Source: Ochrobactrum chromiisoli
Lineage (GTDB): Bacteria; Pseudomonadota; Alphaproteobacteria; Rhizobiales; Rhizobiaceae
NCBI RefSeq assembly: GCF_026241335.1
Contig: NZ_JAPHAV010000008.1
Span: 83,988-147,987, forward strand
DNA length: 64,000 nucleotides
Reading direction: 5' to 3'
The position numbers and the translations under genes are program-made. The notes beneath the pieces were generated by a model. The model worked only from the letters and a program-made list of their open reading frames with translations, did no database searches and was not told the DNA's origin. This document shows, piece after piece, positions 26,103 to 35,621 of this stretch; position 1 is the stretch's first letter, and the number at the start of each line of letters is the position of its first letter.

Positions 26103-27626
26103 TTACTGCGCAGACGCAACGCCCGGCAGGCTTGTGCTTGATGTCAACGCACCTGTGAAAAACGCAAGATTGGCAGCAGCAATCAATGCTGCCGCATGAG
26201 CATCCGTTTGCGCCAGCTTTGCATCCAGCAGAGAATTGTTCGTCTCATTCACCACCGTAATCGTACCCAATCCATTTTTATAGGATTCAAGTGCAGCGTC
26301 AAAAGCTGTGCCAGATGTCTGAACCAGTACATTGGCGGCCTTATTTGCCGCCAGAGCCGTTTTCAGACTATTGGATGCAAGAACAATTTCCGCAACCGCA
26401 TCAAGTTGTACGCGACGAAAAGTTTCTGTTGCTGCACTGTGCGTGGATTGCGCATTCTTGAGCTGTGCCGCACGCAGTCCTCCGTCATAAAGGGGCATTG
26501 TCGCGCCAACGAGAATGCCCATGCCCGACGACTGATTACCGATTGTTGGCAGGCTTCCGGCGTTGAAACTGTTGGATGTGGAAGCAAGCGCACCCGCCAC
26601 AAAGACTTTCGGCAAGAACTCCGCCTGCGCCACCTTGATCCCGGAATTACTGGCCTGCAAAGCAGCGTAGCTTGCAATAAGATCGGGTCGCCGCGACAAA
26701 GCTGTTTCTACAACCGATTGTGTCACGCCATCAAATTTTGAAGGCAGCGGTCTGTTCATTGAACTCTCAACATTGATGTTCAACATGGCATTGACGCCCA
26801 TTGACGCCAGAAGCGCCTGATAAAGGGTCTGCTGCTGCCCCTCTGCCTTAACGAGCCTCAATTCCGACTGCGCAACCTGCTGTTTGGCGAGCGCAAGCTC
26901 AACTGTTGTCGCTCGTCCTTCATTGAGCTTGGCCTGAACCGCCGCAAGAACGGCCTTGCTGTTACGCAAGGTCTGTTGCGCGATGCGGTGGCCAGCCACT
27001 GCGGCGCTATATTCATAATATGTTCGTGTAACATCGAAGATCAGTTTCTGATGCATCGCATTGAACGTGACATTGGCTGCAAACGAAACCTGTTTTGCAG
27101 CCTCTGCCAATGCTGCCCGCTGGCCAAAATCGAAAACCAGCCATTGCAAGGCAAGAGAGGGTGATACGCCTTTCAGCGTCGTATTGACGTCACGCTCACC
27201 GATAAGCGGGACATCGACGGGTGTTGAGGTTCTTTGCACGCCGCCAATAACATTGGCAGAGATGATCGGCAGCATTGTCGCTTCGACCATTCCGACAGCA
27301 AGGGCCGCCTGCCGCGCTTTTTCCCACGCATTGCGGGTACCCGGATTGCTGCGCTGCGCGAGGTCGATCAACTGCGCCAGATCATAAGAAGGTCGCGTAT
27401 CAACTGCCACAGGGCTGGAAATCAAAGCCAGCTCCGGATTGGAAGGAACACTAAAATCTTTCGTCCGCGACGGCGCATTGGCGGGCGAGCCTTTGTGCTG
27501 ATCGGCCTTCCACGGCTGATCAGGTGCTGATGGCGCCAGCTTCAAAGCATCGGTCGCACAACCACTAAGCACGAAACCAAAAGCTGAAAGAAACGCTATG
27601 GAGGCTGGAGCAGAAGACTTTCTCAT
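26103..27626 (-). CDS. Outer-membrane efflux lipoprotein, NodT/OprM (TolC) family
   Basis: A 507-residue outer-membrane channel component. A lipoprotein signal is seen (lipobox LSGC at about residues 19-22). Two outer-membrane-efflux-protein repeats cover about residues 75-490, rich in Ala, Gln, Asn and long amphipathic helices (KARQAALAVGMVEATMLPIISAN; EFLPKVFVAGALASTSNSFN). The start codon overlaps the FUSC gene stop (ATGA) with GGTGGTAAGG upstream. It is the last gene of the DUF1656-HlyD-FUSC-OMP efflux operon, whose architecture matches E. coli MdtNOP/AaeXAB systems. Confidence 0.92.
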   Translation of the reverse strand: MRKSSAPASIAFLSAFGFVLSGCATDALKLAPSAPDQPWKADQHKGSPANAPSRTKDFSVPSNPELALISSPVAVDTRPSYDLAQLIDLAQRSNPGTRNAWEKARQAALAVGMVEATMLPIISANVIGGVQRTSTPVDVPLIGERDVNTTLKGVSPSLALQWLVFDFGQRAALAEAAKQVSFAANVTFNAMHQKLIFDVTRTYYEYSAAVAGHRIAQQTLRNSKAVLAAVQAKLNEGRATTVELALAKQQVAQSELRLVKAEGQQQTLYQALLASMGVNAMLNINVESSMNRPLPSKFDGVTQSVVETALSRRPDLIASYAALQASNSGIKVAQAEFLPKVFVAGALASTSNSFNAGSLPTIGNQSSGMGILVGATMPLYDGGLRAAQLKNAQSTHSAATETFRRVQLDAVAEIVLASNSLKTALAANKAANVLVQTSGTAFDAALESYKNGLGTITVVNETNNSLLDAKLAQTDAHAAALIAAANLAFFTGALTSSTSLPGVASAQ

Positions 27627-29542
27627 GCCTTACCACCTGCCAAAAGAGCTTCCATATGCGCAAGATGCTTATCGATTTTGTTTGCCCCCTCATTTTCTGC
27701 GTCCTCGGCAGAATACGCCTGCTTTTCCAGTGAAATTTCGCTTTGTATGCCATCGGATTTTATGCGCAATGAGAGCGCATTCAATCTTTCAACAGCATCA
27801 GGCATGACCTGATCGGAAAAGTAGACTTCCTTGTTGAGTGAAGCAAGCTGATCGGCAAAGCCATCAAAGGTTTTTTCAAGTTTCTCTGATGGACGAAGGG
27901 CCGCAGGCTCAAAAGGCAGCAGATAAAAGCAATAACGCACTTCATCAAGCAGACGCTCTGTTTCGGCGGCAGTGTTGATCATCTCCGCTCGTTCGTCCGG
28001 TGCAACCGATGCAATTTCAGCTATCTTTCGCGCAGCATCGGAGAGACGCTGGCGAATGACGGTGACAACCGGCGCAGGCCAGATCAGCGTCGAGACCAGA
28101 TAAACCGCAAAATTCCCGACCAGGATGCCAATAATACGGTCGCGCGCCGTGTCCATATCGGTGGTCGGGCCGAAGCCCTGCAAGACGGTCAAAGTGAATG
28201 CGAGGCCGATCTGTACGCCACCATAGGACACTTTTTCACTGCCTGCAGAGACCCAAGCCGCAAGCAGTGCCACCGCAAAGACCAGAACCATGAGACTGCC
28301 AACAGATTCAAGTTGCGGCATAAGAAATATAAGCGACGCAATGCCAATAGCAGCACCGACAAGACAGCCGGTGATGCGCAAAGTCAGCTTATGGATTGTA
28401 TCACCCGCCGTACCAAGGGAAGCGACATAGCAAGTGACCATCGCCGTATGAATGCCCTGCCAGTTAATCGCCGCATAAAACACATAGCAGAGGATCGCCG
28501 CCAAAGTCGTTTTAAGCGCAAAACGTTGATAGATGGGATTGGTAAAAGCGTCTGCAGCAAAGAACGAGTCGCCAGAACCTTTTCTATAATCGGTTTTTTC
28601 GCTCCCAGCGATATTTCTAAGCGCCTGTAAGATACCCGCCTCCTGCCTTTGGGCAGACGTGTCAGGCATCGCTTCGGGCGGTGGAAGCGGTGCGTCTTTA
28701 TCAAGCGCATCGACCATTTTATCGATTTGCCCGGCATAATGCTGGCGTTTCTCAGCTGAGAGATCAGCGGGAAGCGCAGAGGCTGCAAAAAGCAATTGAT
28801 AAGAAGCGGTAATATCCGTCTGAATGTGGGCCAGTCTTTTTTTCGTGGTCTGATGCAATATTTTAACAAGCATCGAACGTTTGTTCTCGTCTTCGTTGGC
28901 GGCCCCAAGCTTTTCCCGCAACAAAGGGTTCATGATGGGATTGTTGTCTGCGAGCACCTTGCGCGCCACTAGCAGGCGTTCACGCAACTCCTCGCGCAGC
29001 AGTGTCAGGCTCCAGCGCCCGAAAAACAGGCTAAAGCCTGCAATCACAAACATCGGCAGGATGGCCATTTCCCATGCATATCGCAAAGCAAGCGAAATCA
29101 CGCCATTGATCGGGACCTCATTCACAAGGCTGAGAATAAAGGCAATGATCAGCGCGACAATGCTGCCCCCTTCGCCAAGCTTGCTGGCAGCACCAAGGAA
29201 AATGAATATAAATGAGACGGCGATCATCACGAGAATGCGCAGCAATGCGGATTCAACGGTCCATGCTAGCACCGGCACCATCAAAGCCACCAGCAGTGTA
29301 ATGGCAATGATGGCAGCGGTTGCTACAACGGTGTTTTCGGCTCCGTCGGCTTTCATGAGGAAGATAACAAGGTAGCAGCTAATAGCCGATTCCGGGATGT
29401 GAAACATCATCGCGATGCCTGCCACAAGGGCGCAAACCGCTGCAACACGCCATGCGGTTGCCATGCGGCCCGGAAAAGGCGCCAGATCCGCTAGAGTTTC
29501 GCGGATTGCGTCCCAGAGCGTGTCGTTAACACTCGTTGCCAT
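27623..29542 (-). CDS. FUSC-family inner-membrane efflux protein (MdtO/AaeB type)
   Basis: A 639-residue inner-membrane transporter with two clusters of about five membrane helices (residues about 25-180 and about 350-510), separated by a cytoplasmic region (REELRERLLVARKVLAD...). The second membrane block carries the FUSC signature region MVTCYVASLGTAGDTIHKLTLRITGCLVGAAIG. These proteins export aromatic acids or drugs together with a HlyD adaptor. The gene overlaps HlyD by 17 bases upstream and the NodT-like gene by four bases downstream. The C-terminal about 120 residues are cytosolic. Confidence 0.9.
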   Translation of the reverse strand: MATSVNDTLWDAIRETLADLAPFPGRMATAWRVAAVCALVAGIAMMFHIPESAISCYLVIFLMKADGAENTVVATAAIIAITLLVALMVPVLAWTVESALLRILVMIAVSFIFIFLGAASKLGEGGSIVALIIAFILSLVNEVPINGVISLALRYAWEMAILPMFVIAGFSLFFGRWSLTLLREELRERLLVARKVLADNNPIMNPLLREKLGAANEDENKRSMLVKILHQTTKKRLAHIQTDITASYQLLFAASALPADLSAEKRQHYAGQIDKMVDALDKDAPLPPPEAMPDTSAQRQEAGILQALRNIAGSEKTDYRKGSGDSFFAADAFTNPIYQRFALKTTLAAILCYVFYAAINWQGIHTAMVTCYVASLGTAGDTIHKLTLRITGCLVGAAIGIASLIFLMPQLESVGSLMVLVFAVALLAAWVSAGSEKVSYGGVQIGLAFTLTVLQGFGPTTDMDTARDRIIGILVGNFAVYLVSTLIWPAPVVTVIRQRLSDAARKIAEIASVAPDERAEMINTAAETERLLDEVRYCFYLLPFEPAALRPSEKLEKTFDGFADQLASLNKEVYFSDQVMPDAVERLNALSLRIKSDGIQSEISLEKQAYSAEDAENEGANKIDKHLAHMEALLAGGKA

Positions 29543-30584
29543 TATGCACTGTCACAACGGCTGATGCGCCGGAGCGTGTCAGCTCGGCTGGCGGATCAAT
29601 CAGTTTTACGCGCACTGGAAACCGTTGCGCAATTCTCACCCAGTTCAGATTCTTCGGCACATAAGGCAGGTTGCGTGGTATATTGATGAGATCTTCCGAT
29701 GAAACGCCCCAACCGATACCTTCAACACGGCCTTTGACGACAATCGAACTGTCGGCAAGAATTCGCACCTGCGCGCAGCTTCCCACCTTGATTCCCCCCA
29801 ACTCGGTTTCCGGGAACGTAGCGGATGCATACCAGCTTGAAGTATCGATCAATGTGAACAGAGACTGCCCCGGCGCAATGATCTGACCGGTCCCGTTGAG
29901 AACACTCACAATTCTACCATCATGCGGTGCCGTGACCACAGCATTATCCAGATTGTGCTGCGCCAGTGCGAGTGCGGCCTGCCTTGCTCGAACCAACGCC
30001 TGCGCGCTATCCAGCGTACCGACAATTGTTGTTGCGGCCTCAGCCTGCTTGACTGCCTGTGCCAGACTGATCTGCGCATCATTGCGCAGGGTCTTCGCAT
30101 CATCAACCTGCTGCCGCGTGACATAGCCTTTGGGACTGAGTGCTTCAAGGCGCTTGAGCGTGGCTTCTGCAAGATCCAGATTTGTTCGCGCACGCACCAC
30201 TTGCTGGTCGGCTATCTGGGCATTTTGTGATTCAGCATGCACGGCGCGCCTTTGTGAATCAAGTGCCGCCTCTGCAATTGCAAGATCAGCCGCCGTCTGA
30301 TCTACGAGAAGCTTAAGCGGCACCGGGTCGATTGAGAAAAGTATATCGCCTTTTTTGACTTCCTGATTTTCTTTAACATTTATTGAAATAACCTTGCCGG
30401 GAACCGTTGCAGCAATATTAACAATATTGGCACCAATAACGGCATCGTTTGAAAGCGGATTCTGATTGGCCTCACGCAGGTAAAGCCATGCCAACACAAA
30501 GGCGACAATGATCAGAATGCCGGTGAGCAGAACGCCAACCGTACTGAATTCTCTTTTGCTATAAGCGTTATTTTCCATGCTCAT
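29526..30584 (-). CDS. HlyD-family membrane-fusion protein (MdtN/AaeA type)
   Basis: A 352-residue periplasmic adaptor anchored by one N-terminal helix (residues about 14-35). The biotinyl-lipoyl-like half motif NIAATVPGKVISINVKENQ is near residue 55 and its partner VVTAPHDGRIVSVLNGTGQ near residue 215. A long alpha-helical hairpin lies between (about 95-205), rich in Ala, Gln and Arg. It links the FUSC pump with the outer-membrane channel. Its ATG overlaps the DUF1656 stop by four bases (ATGA). Confidence 0.93.
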   Translation of the reverse strand: MSMENNAYSKREFSTVGVLLTGILIIVAFVLAWLYLREANQNPLSNDAVIGANIVNIAATVPGKVISINVKENQEVKKGDILFSIDPVPLKLLVDQTAADLAIAEAALDSQRRAVHAESQNAQIADQQVVRARTNLDLAEATLKRLEALSPKGYVTRQQVDDAKTLRNDAQISLAQAVKQAEAATTIVGTLDSAQALVRARQAALALAQHNLDNAVVTAPHDGRIVSVLNGTGQIIAPGQSLFTLIDTSSWYASATFPETELGGIKVGSCAQVRILADSSIVVKGRVEGIGWGVSSEDLINIPRNLPYVPKNLNWVRIAQRFPVRVKLIDPPAELTRSGASAVVTVHNGNEC

Positions 30585-30787
30585 CGACCATACACAAAAA
30601 GCGCGAGGCCGCAGGCGATCGCGATAACCATTGCAGTATAGGCAGTCAGGCGAAACGGAAGAATATCATCAAGACCAATGCGGATCATAATCACCCGCAC
30701 CAAAATAGTGATCACTATCGCAATGAAAAGACAGAGCATCCAAGATGGGAAATATGCCCCTAACAAAGAAAATGACGGACCTGACAC
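30581..30787 (-). CDS. DUF1656 small membrane protein (AaeX/YtcA type)
   Basis: A 68-residue protein with two hydrophobic helices (about 14-35 and 45-66). It matches the DUF1656 family that precedes the HlyD and FUSC genes in AaeXAB/MdtNOP-type operons. The start is a GTG at 30787; a later ATG would delete the first helix entry. GGAG lies 12 bases upstream. Function is unknown; it is assumed to assist pump assembly. It is the first gene of the four-gene efflux operon. Confidence 0.8.
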   Translation of the reverse strand: MSGPSFSLLGAYFPSWMLCLFIAIVITILVRVIMIRIGLDDILPFRLTAYTAMVIAIACGLALFVYGR

Positions 30788-31103
30788 CGGTTATAGGTCT
30801 CCGCTAACTACGCTGCCCACGCCTCAGCGTTACAGATTCTTATTTCTATTTCATAGTTACGGTAAGCTCATAACGGCTGCAAGAAGCAAATCTCGACTTC
30901 GTTATTTTATGCTCTCAAAAAAGCACTTGATCGCGCCACAGCTAACCCTCGGAGCGATCGGTGCTTAAGCTCAGGACCGTCTCATACTAAAAGATAATAA
31001 ACGGATCAAACGATTCAGTTCATCATACCTGCGTGAGAAAGTGTGCGGAAGTTGGAGGAGAACATTCGCGCACGTCAGCAAAAATGCTGTTGGGAGGACT
31101 CTT
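30788..31103. promoter_or_regulatory. Divergent intergenic region, efflux operon / MHS transporter
   Basis: 316 bases separate two divergent transcription units. A large imperfect stem is seen at 30921-30966: AAGCA...GATCGC pairs with GCGATC...TGCTT, leaving a loop of about 19 bases. No clear promoter hexamers or regulator gene are visible. Confidence 0.4.
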
Positions 31104-32993
31104 ATGTCAGTTTCATCAAGTGCCAAGGTCGGCACGCAAAAAATGACGCGCGAAGAAAAGAAGGTGATTTTCGCTTCTTCGCTCGGCACAGTTTTTGAAT
31201 GGTATGATTTTTATCTTTACGGAACACTGGCTGCTTTCATTGGTGCCGCGTTCTTCAATGAATATCCGGAAACAACCCGTAACATCTTCGTTTTGCTCGC
31301 CTTTGCAGCCGGTTTTCTTGTGCGTCCGTTCGGCGCGCTGGTTTTCGGACGCATCGGCGATCTGGTGGGACGTAAATATACGTTCCTTGTTACCATCGTC
31401 ATCATGGGCGCTTCGACCTTTCTGGTCGGCATTCTGCCGGGATCGGCAACGATTGGCATTGTCGCGCCGGCGATCCTGATCATCCTGCGCATGTTGCAGG
31501 GCCTGGCGCTGGGCGGTGAATATGGTGGTGCTGCAACCTATGTTGCCGAACACGCACCCAATGGCCGCCGTGGCTTCTACACATCATGGATTCAGACAAC
31601 GGCTACGTTGGGCTTGTTCCTTTCGCTTATGGTCATTCTGAGCATTCAGAATGTGATGACCACCGAATCCTTCGCAGCATGGGGCTGGCGTATTCCGTTC
31701 CTGGTTTCGATCGTTCTTTTGGGTATCTCCGTCTGGATCCGCTTGCAGATGAGCGAATCCCCCGCCTTCAAGAAAATGAAGGAAGAAGGCAAGACATCAA
31801 AAGCACCGCTGACAGAAGCTTTCGGACAGTGGAAGAATGCAAAAATTGCCCTGATTGCCCTTTTCGGTCTTACCGCAGGACAAGCTGTTGTCTGGTATAG
31901 CGGCCAGTTTTACGCTCTATTCTTCTTGCAGAACGTACTCAAAGTTGAAAACCAATCAGCAAATATCATGGTCGCAACGGCCCTGGTTATAGGCACTGGA
32001 TTTTTCGTCGTGTTCGGCTGGTTGTCGGATAAGATTGGCCGTAAGCCAATCATCATGGCAGGACTGGCTTTGGCAGCCGTCACCTACTTCCCGCTATTCA
32101 AAGCGCTCACTCAGGCTGCCAATCCGGCGCTTGCACATGCGGAACAGACGATCAGTGCAACGGTAACGGCCGCGCCTGGCGACTGTAACTTCCAGTTCAA
32201 CGCAACCGGAACGTCAAAATTCACCAGCTCTTGCGATATTGCAACAAGCTTCCTATCGCGCAGTGCTGTGCCTTATGATGTCGTGACTGGTCCTGCCGGA
32301 CAGGTTGCAACCGTCAAAATCGGCGATTCAACCATAACATCTTTCGATGCCAATGCAGCCGGAGCGGATGCGAAAGCAAAGCAGGCAGCTCTGACCCACG
32401 ACATCAATCTGGCGCTTCAGAAGGCTGGCTGGCCATTGGTACGCAACCCGGCAAAGGTTGCAGACTCGAAGCTTGATGCTTTCATTGCTGCAAATCCCGA
32501 GCTTGCTCTGGATGCAGGAGCGGTTCGCGCAGGTGAAAGCACAACAATGACCAATGCGGAATTGGTCAAGGCCAACATCGTCACTCAGATTGAAGCGGAT
32601 GCAGCAGGTGAACCAAGCCAGGCGGTTTATACCATCCCGAATGCAGGTACATTCAAGATGGTTGCCGATCCGGCACAGATCAACTGGACAATGACAATCG
32701 CAATCCTGACCGTTCTCGTGATCTACGTCACGATGGTTTACGGACCGATCGCCGCTATCCTGGTCGAAATGTTCCCGACCCGCATTCGCTACACCGGTAT
32801 GTCGCTGCCTTATCATATTGGTAACGGCTGGTTCGGTGGTCTTCTGCCAGCCACTGTCTTCGCGATGAGTGCAGCAAAGGGCGATATTTACTACGGTCTC
32901 TGGTATCCAATTATCATCGCAACGATCACGCTCGTCATCGGCATCCTCTTTGTGAAGGAAACCAAGGACGTTGACCTGAACAAAGTAGAGTAG
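31104..32993 (+). CDS. MHS-family MFS transporter with a large periplasmic insertion
   Basis: A 629-residue transporter of the metabolite:H+ symporter family (ProP/ShiA/KgtP-like). Evidence includes the N-terminal GTVFEWYDFYLYGTLAA, the loop 2-3 motif GRIGDLVGRK (about 82-91), GLALGGEYGGAATYVAEHAP (about 133-152) and the loop 8-9 motif GWLSDKIGRKP. The start has GGGAGGACTCTT upstream. Between helices 9 and 10 lies a non-MFS segment of about 190 residues (about 336-526), polar, with Cys361 and Cys377, which should be periplasmic. Helices 10-12 then resume with EMFPTRIRYTGMSLPYHIG. Family members carry dicarboxylates, shikimate, proline or betaine; the substrate here is unknown. Confidence 0.88.
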   Translation: MSVSSSAKVGTQKMTREEKKVIFASSLGTVFEWYDFYLYGTLAAFIGAAFFNEYPETTRNIFVLLAFAAGFLVRPFGALVFGRIGDLVGRKYTFLVTIVIMGASTFLVGILPGSATIGIVAPAILIILRMLQGLALGGEYGGAATYVAEHAPNGRRGFYTSWIQTTATLGLFLSLMVILSIQNVMTTESFAAWGWRIPFLVSIVLLGISVWIRLQMSESPAFKKMKEEGKTSKAPLTEAFGQWKNAKIALIALFGLTAGQAVVWYSGQFYALFFLQNVLKVENQSANIMVATALVIGTGFFVVFGWLSDKIGRKPIIMAGLALAAVTYFPLFKALTQAANPALAHAEQTISATVTAAPGDCNFQFNATGTSKFTSSCDIATSFLSRSAVPYDVVTGPAGQVATVKIGDSTITSFDANAAGADAKAKQAALTHDINLALQKAGWPLVRNPAKVADSKLDAFIAANPELALDAGAVRAGESTTMTNAELVKANIVTQIEADAAGEPSQAVYTIPNAGTFKMVADPAQINWTMTIAILTVLVIYVTMVYGPIAAILVEMFPTRIRYTGMSLPYHIGNGWFGGLLPATVFAMSAAKGDIYYGLWYPIIIATITLVIGILFVKETKDVDLNKVE

Positions 32994-33016
32994 GCGCGGC
33001 CTTCTCTACAAATGAA

Positions 33017-33048
33017 AACGCCGTCCCACCGGGCGGCGTTTTTTTTTT
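33017..33048 (+). terminator. Terminator of the MHS transporter gene
   Basis: AACGCCG-T-CCC pairs with GGGCGGCGTT across a three-base loop (one bulged T) and is followed by ten T residues. It is 24 bases after the stop. Confidence 0.9.
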
Positions 33049-33049
33049 G

Positions 33050-33150
33050 GAGCATTTCCAGCAAAAGTGCGAAGCGGCTTTGCGTGGGATAATGCGTGAA
33101 AACAAACAGATAGAGCATTTTCAACCATTCAATCAAAATAGGAAATGCTC
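33050..33150. repeat. MITE-like palindromic element, about 101 bp
   Basis: GAGCATTTCC at 33050-33059 and GGAAATGCTC at 33141-33150 are perfect inverted termini. Inside is CAGCAAAAGTGCGAAGCGGC followed by TTTGCGTGGGATAATGCG and AAAACAAACAGATAGAGCA. A degenerate copy of the inner part is at 49523-49589. This is a dispersed repeat of the Brucella/Ochrobactrum type. Confidence 0.75.
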
Positions 33151-33197
33151 GCGCAGCGGTCTTAGCAGATTCACAATTTGGCTTGACCGAAGTCAAC

Positions 33198-33238
33198 AAA
33201 AAAAGCCGCTGCGCGATCTTTGCGCAGCGGCTTTTTTT
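33198..33238. terminator. Bidirectional terminator downstream of leuB
   Basis: A perfect 14-bp stem (33201-33214 and 33222-33235; AAAAGCCGCTGCGC and its complement) with a 7-base loop. It has A/T runs on both sides, so it can stop leuB from the right and any read-through from the MHS gene on the left. Confidence 0.92.
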
Positions 33239-33258
33239 TGTAACCAGACAATCAGCAA

Positions 33259-34371
33259 TTAAGCTGAAAGCGCCTTGAACTTCGCGAGAATTGCATCGCC
33301 CATTTCAACGGTGCCAATCTTTGTTGTGCCGTCCGACCAGATGTCGGCAGTGCGCAAGCCATCATCAAGAACGCCAGCAATTGCGGCTTCCAGACGGTCG
33401 GCTTCATCGATCAAATTGAACGAGTAGCGCAGGCACATGGCCAACGATGCGATCATTGCGATTGGATTTGCAACGCCCTGACCAGCAATATCAGGTGCCG
33501 AGCCATGTACCGGCTCATAAAGCGCTTTGCGCTTTCCGGTTTTGGCATCAGCCGCACCAAGCGAAGCCGATGGCAACATGCCCAGAGAACCGGTCAGCAT
33601 CGCTGCGACGTCGGAAAGCATATCGCCAAACAGGTTGTCAGTAACGATGACATCAAACTGCTTTGGCCAACGAACAAGCTGCATACCGCCGGCATCAGCC
33701 AGCATATGCTCGAGTTCAACGTCGGCATGTTTTTCCTTGTGACGTGCGGTGACGACCTGATTCCACAAGACGCCCGATTTCATCACGTTGCGCTTTTCCA
33801 TCGACGTAACCTTGTTACGGCGCGTGCGCGCAAGTTCAAAAGCCACATCGGCGATGCGCTCGATTTCGTAGGTGTCATAAACCTGCGTATCGATACCGCG
33901 CTTCTGTCCATTGCCCAGATCGATAATTTCCTTCGGCTCGCCGAAGTAAACGCCACCGGTCAGCTCACGCAGAATCAGAATATCGAGGCCTTCGATGACT
34001 TCCGGCTTCAACGACGATGAATGCGCAAGTGCTGGATAGCAGATTGCCGGGCGAAGATTGGCATAAAGAGCCAAATCCTTACGCAAACGCAGAAGACCTG
34101 CTTCCGGGCGGACTTCATATGGTACGCTATCCCACTTAGGACCGCCAACAGCACCAAAAAGTACGGCATCGGCAGCAAGCGCCTTTTCCATATCCGCATC
34201 GGAAATTGCCTGGCCATATGCATCATAGGCCGAACCACCAACCAAGCCCTCATCGGTTTCAAAACCGAGATTGAGACCTGAATTGAGGAAATCGATGATC
34301 TTGCGGACCTCAGCCATTGCTTCAGGACCGATACCATCGCCGGGCAGGAGAAGGAGTTTTCTGGATGCCAT
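33259..34371 (-). CDS. leuB: 3-isopropylmalate dehydrogenase LeuB
   Basis: A 370-residue NAD-dependent dehydrogenase of leucine synthesis that oxidatively decarboxylates 3-isopropylmalate. It has [17 protein letters not shown] at the N-terminus, the substrate arginines in [16 protein letters not shown], the catalytic Tyr in [12 protein letters not shown], the metal aspartates in [16 protein letters not shown] and [18 protein letters not shown], which reads NAD. The length is normal. The ATG at 34371 is preferred over an upstream in-frame start at 34404. It is transcribed alone towards a strong terminator. Confidence 0.98.
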   Translation of the reverse strand: MASRKLLLLPGDGIGPEAMAEVRKIIDFLNSGLNLGFETDEGLVGGSAYDAYGQAISDADMEKALAADAVLFGAVGGPKWDSVPYEVRPEAGLLRLRKDLALYANLRPAICYPALAHSSSLKPEVIEGLDILILRELTGGVYFGEPKEIIDLGNGQKRGIDTQVYDTYEIERIADVAFELARTRRNKVTSMEKRNVMKSGVLWNQVVTARHKEKHADVELEHMLADAGGMQLVRWPKQFDVIVTDNLFGDMLSDVAAMLTGSLGMLPSASLGAADAKTGKRKALYEPVHGSAPDIAGQGVANPIAMIASLAMCLRYSFNLIDEADRLEAAIAGVLDDGLRTADIWSDGTTKIGTVEMGDAILAKFKALSA

Positions 34372-34502
34372 TATGCCAAGCCTCTGTTTTTTCTCAGATA
34401 ACAACGGATAAAATTTAACGTCCGCTATCTCTTTTTAGAGAGTGTTTCAATCTGGTTTTATCAGATCAGCACGTCTCAACCATTTGTTTTTAAACTGCAC
34501 CC

Positions 34503-34541
34503 TGACTGAAAACCGCTTCACACTTTTCAAGATGCACCTTA
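34503..34541. repeat. Second copy of the operon-embedded palindromic repeat
   Basis: CTGAAAACCGCTTCACACTT followed by TTCAAGATGCACC is the reverse-oriented relative of 20754-20798. It lies in the 303-base gap between leuB and the Trm112-like gene (34372-34674), which otherwise shows no gene. Confidence 0.65.
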
Positions 34542-34674
34542 AAGTTCCGCGAGGGTTATAGAACCCCCTCGCCTGGCAATCAACAACGGCAGTGCGAAAT
34601 TTATGAAAAAGAACTGAGGATATGTAGAAATTATATAACAGCTTTTGACATCATGGGGCGCCGACCAAAACCAT

Positions 34675-34866
34675 CTATTCGAGAGCGCGCGCTTCCGATG
34701 GCAGCATGATCGGAATACCGCCACGAACCGGATAGGCTAGCTTGGCTTTCTCCGAAATAAGCTCGCTGTTTTCCGCATCATATTGAAGCACACCCTTGGT
34801 CAGCGGACATACAAGCAATTCAAGCAGCTTCACATCAAGATTGCCGGTATTTTCATTCTCAACCAT
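34675..34866 (-). CDS. Trm112-family small protein (UPF0434/YcaR type)
   Basis: A 63-residue protein with the Trm112-like pattern [17 protein letters not shown] and [17 protein letters not shown]. In eukaryotes and archaea related proteins activate methyltransferases; bacterial members are uncharacterised or linked to methyltransferase partners. The typical second zinc-binding Cys pair is absent: one Cys remains in VCPLTKG. An ATG at 34887 overlaps the stop of the upstream gene (ATGA), but the ATG at 34866 has a much better GAGGAAAG and matches the family length, so it is used. It is co-transcribed with the LON-domain gene. Confidence 0.82.
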   Translation of the reverse strand: MVENENTGNLDVKLLELLVCPLTKGVLQYDAENSELISEKAKLAYPVRGGIPIMLPSEARALE

Positions 34867-34883
34867 TGGTCTTTCCTCAATAT

Positions 34884-35591
34884 TCATTGCAGGCGTGAGC
34901 CATAATCATCCTTGATTTTGGCCAATACCATTTCTGTAATCGCGATCAGGGTTGCAGCACGCGTTTTCAAATCCGGCGCTTCCAGAAGCGCTTGTTTTTC
35001 GGCAGGTCCGAAAGGCGACATCATCGACAATGCATTAACCAAAGTATCATTGGCTGCACGCGAAATACTCTCCCAATCAGCCTCCAGATTATGCACTTCA
35101 AGATAATCCTTGAATGCACCCAAAAGCGCCTCACGATCAATCTCGCCCAGATCACGAGGGTCTTCCAGATCGGCCAGAAACGGCGCAATGCGGCATTGGC
35201 GATAGGGCTTGCGGCTATTCACTTCTTCCAGCACCCGAAATCGGCAAATACCCTGAAGCGTAATAAGCACGCGTCCATCACCGGTTTCGGAATAAGTGGT
35301 GATGCGTCCAAGGCATCCGACCTGACTTAACGGCGGACGAGCGGCTTCATCGAACTTATCGCGATCATCCTCCTCACTATCATCCGTGTCACTCTCGTCA
35401 ATGTGCGGCTGGATCATTGCGATAATGCGTTTTCCGGCAAGCGCGTCTTCCACCATTTCCAGATAGCGCGGCTCGAAAATATTGAGCGGCAACTGTCCAC
35501 CAGGCAAAAGAAGCGCACCCGTTAATGGAAACACGGGTACCAGATCCGGTATATCAGCGCCCGTCCGATAACGGGCATTGCCCACCTGCAT
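34884..35591 (-). CDS. LON substrate-binding-domain protein (no protease domain)
   Basis: A 235-residue protein with only the N-terminal LON substrate-recognition domain: [38 protein letters not shown] near residues 14-50, and [15 protein letters not shown] near 115. The acidic loop [18 protein letters not shown] (about 65-82) is an insertion. There is no ATPase or peptidase domain, as is normal for this alphaproteobacterial family. It sits between the CnoX-like gene and the Trm112-like gene on the same strand, a conserved arrangement in Rhizobiales that suggests a protein-quality-control role. Confidence 0.88.
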   Translation of the reverse strand: MQVGNARYRTGADIPDLVPVFPLTGALLLPGGQLPLNIFEPRYLEMVEDALAGKRIIAMIQPHIDESDTDDSEEDDRDKFDEAARPPLSQVGCLGRITTYSETGDGRVLITLQGICRFRVLEEVNSRKPYRQCRIAPFLADLEDPRDLGEIDREALLGAFKDYLEVHNLEADWESISRAANDTLVNALSMMSPFGPAEKQALLEAPDLKTRAATLIAITEMVLAKIKDDYGSRLQ

Positions 35592-35621
35592 TACACTCTC
35601 CCTCTGTTCATGGCATCCTGC

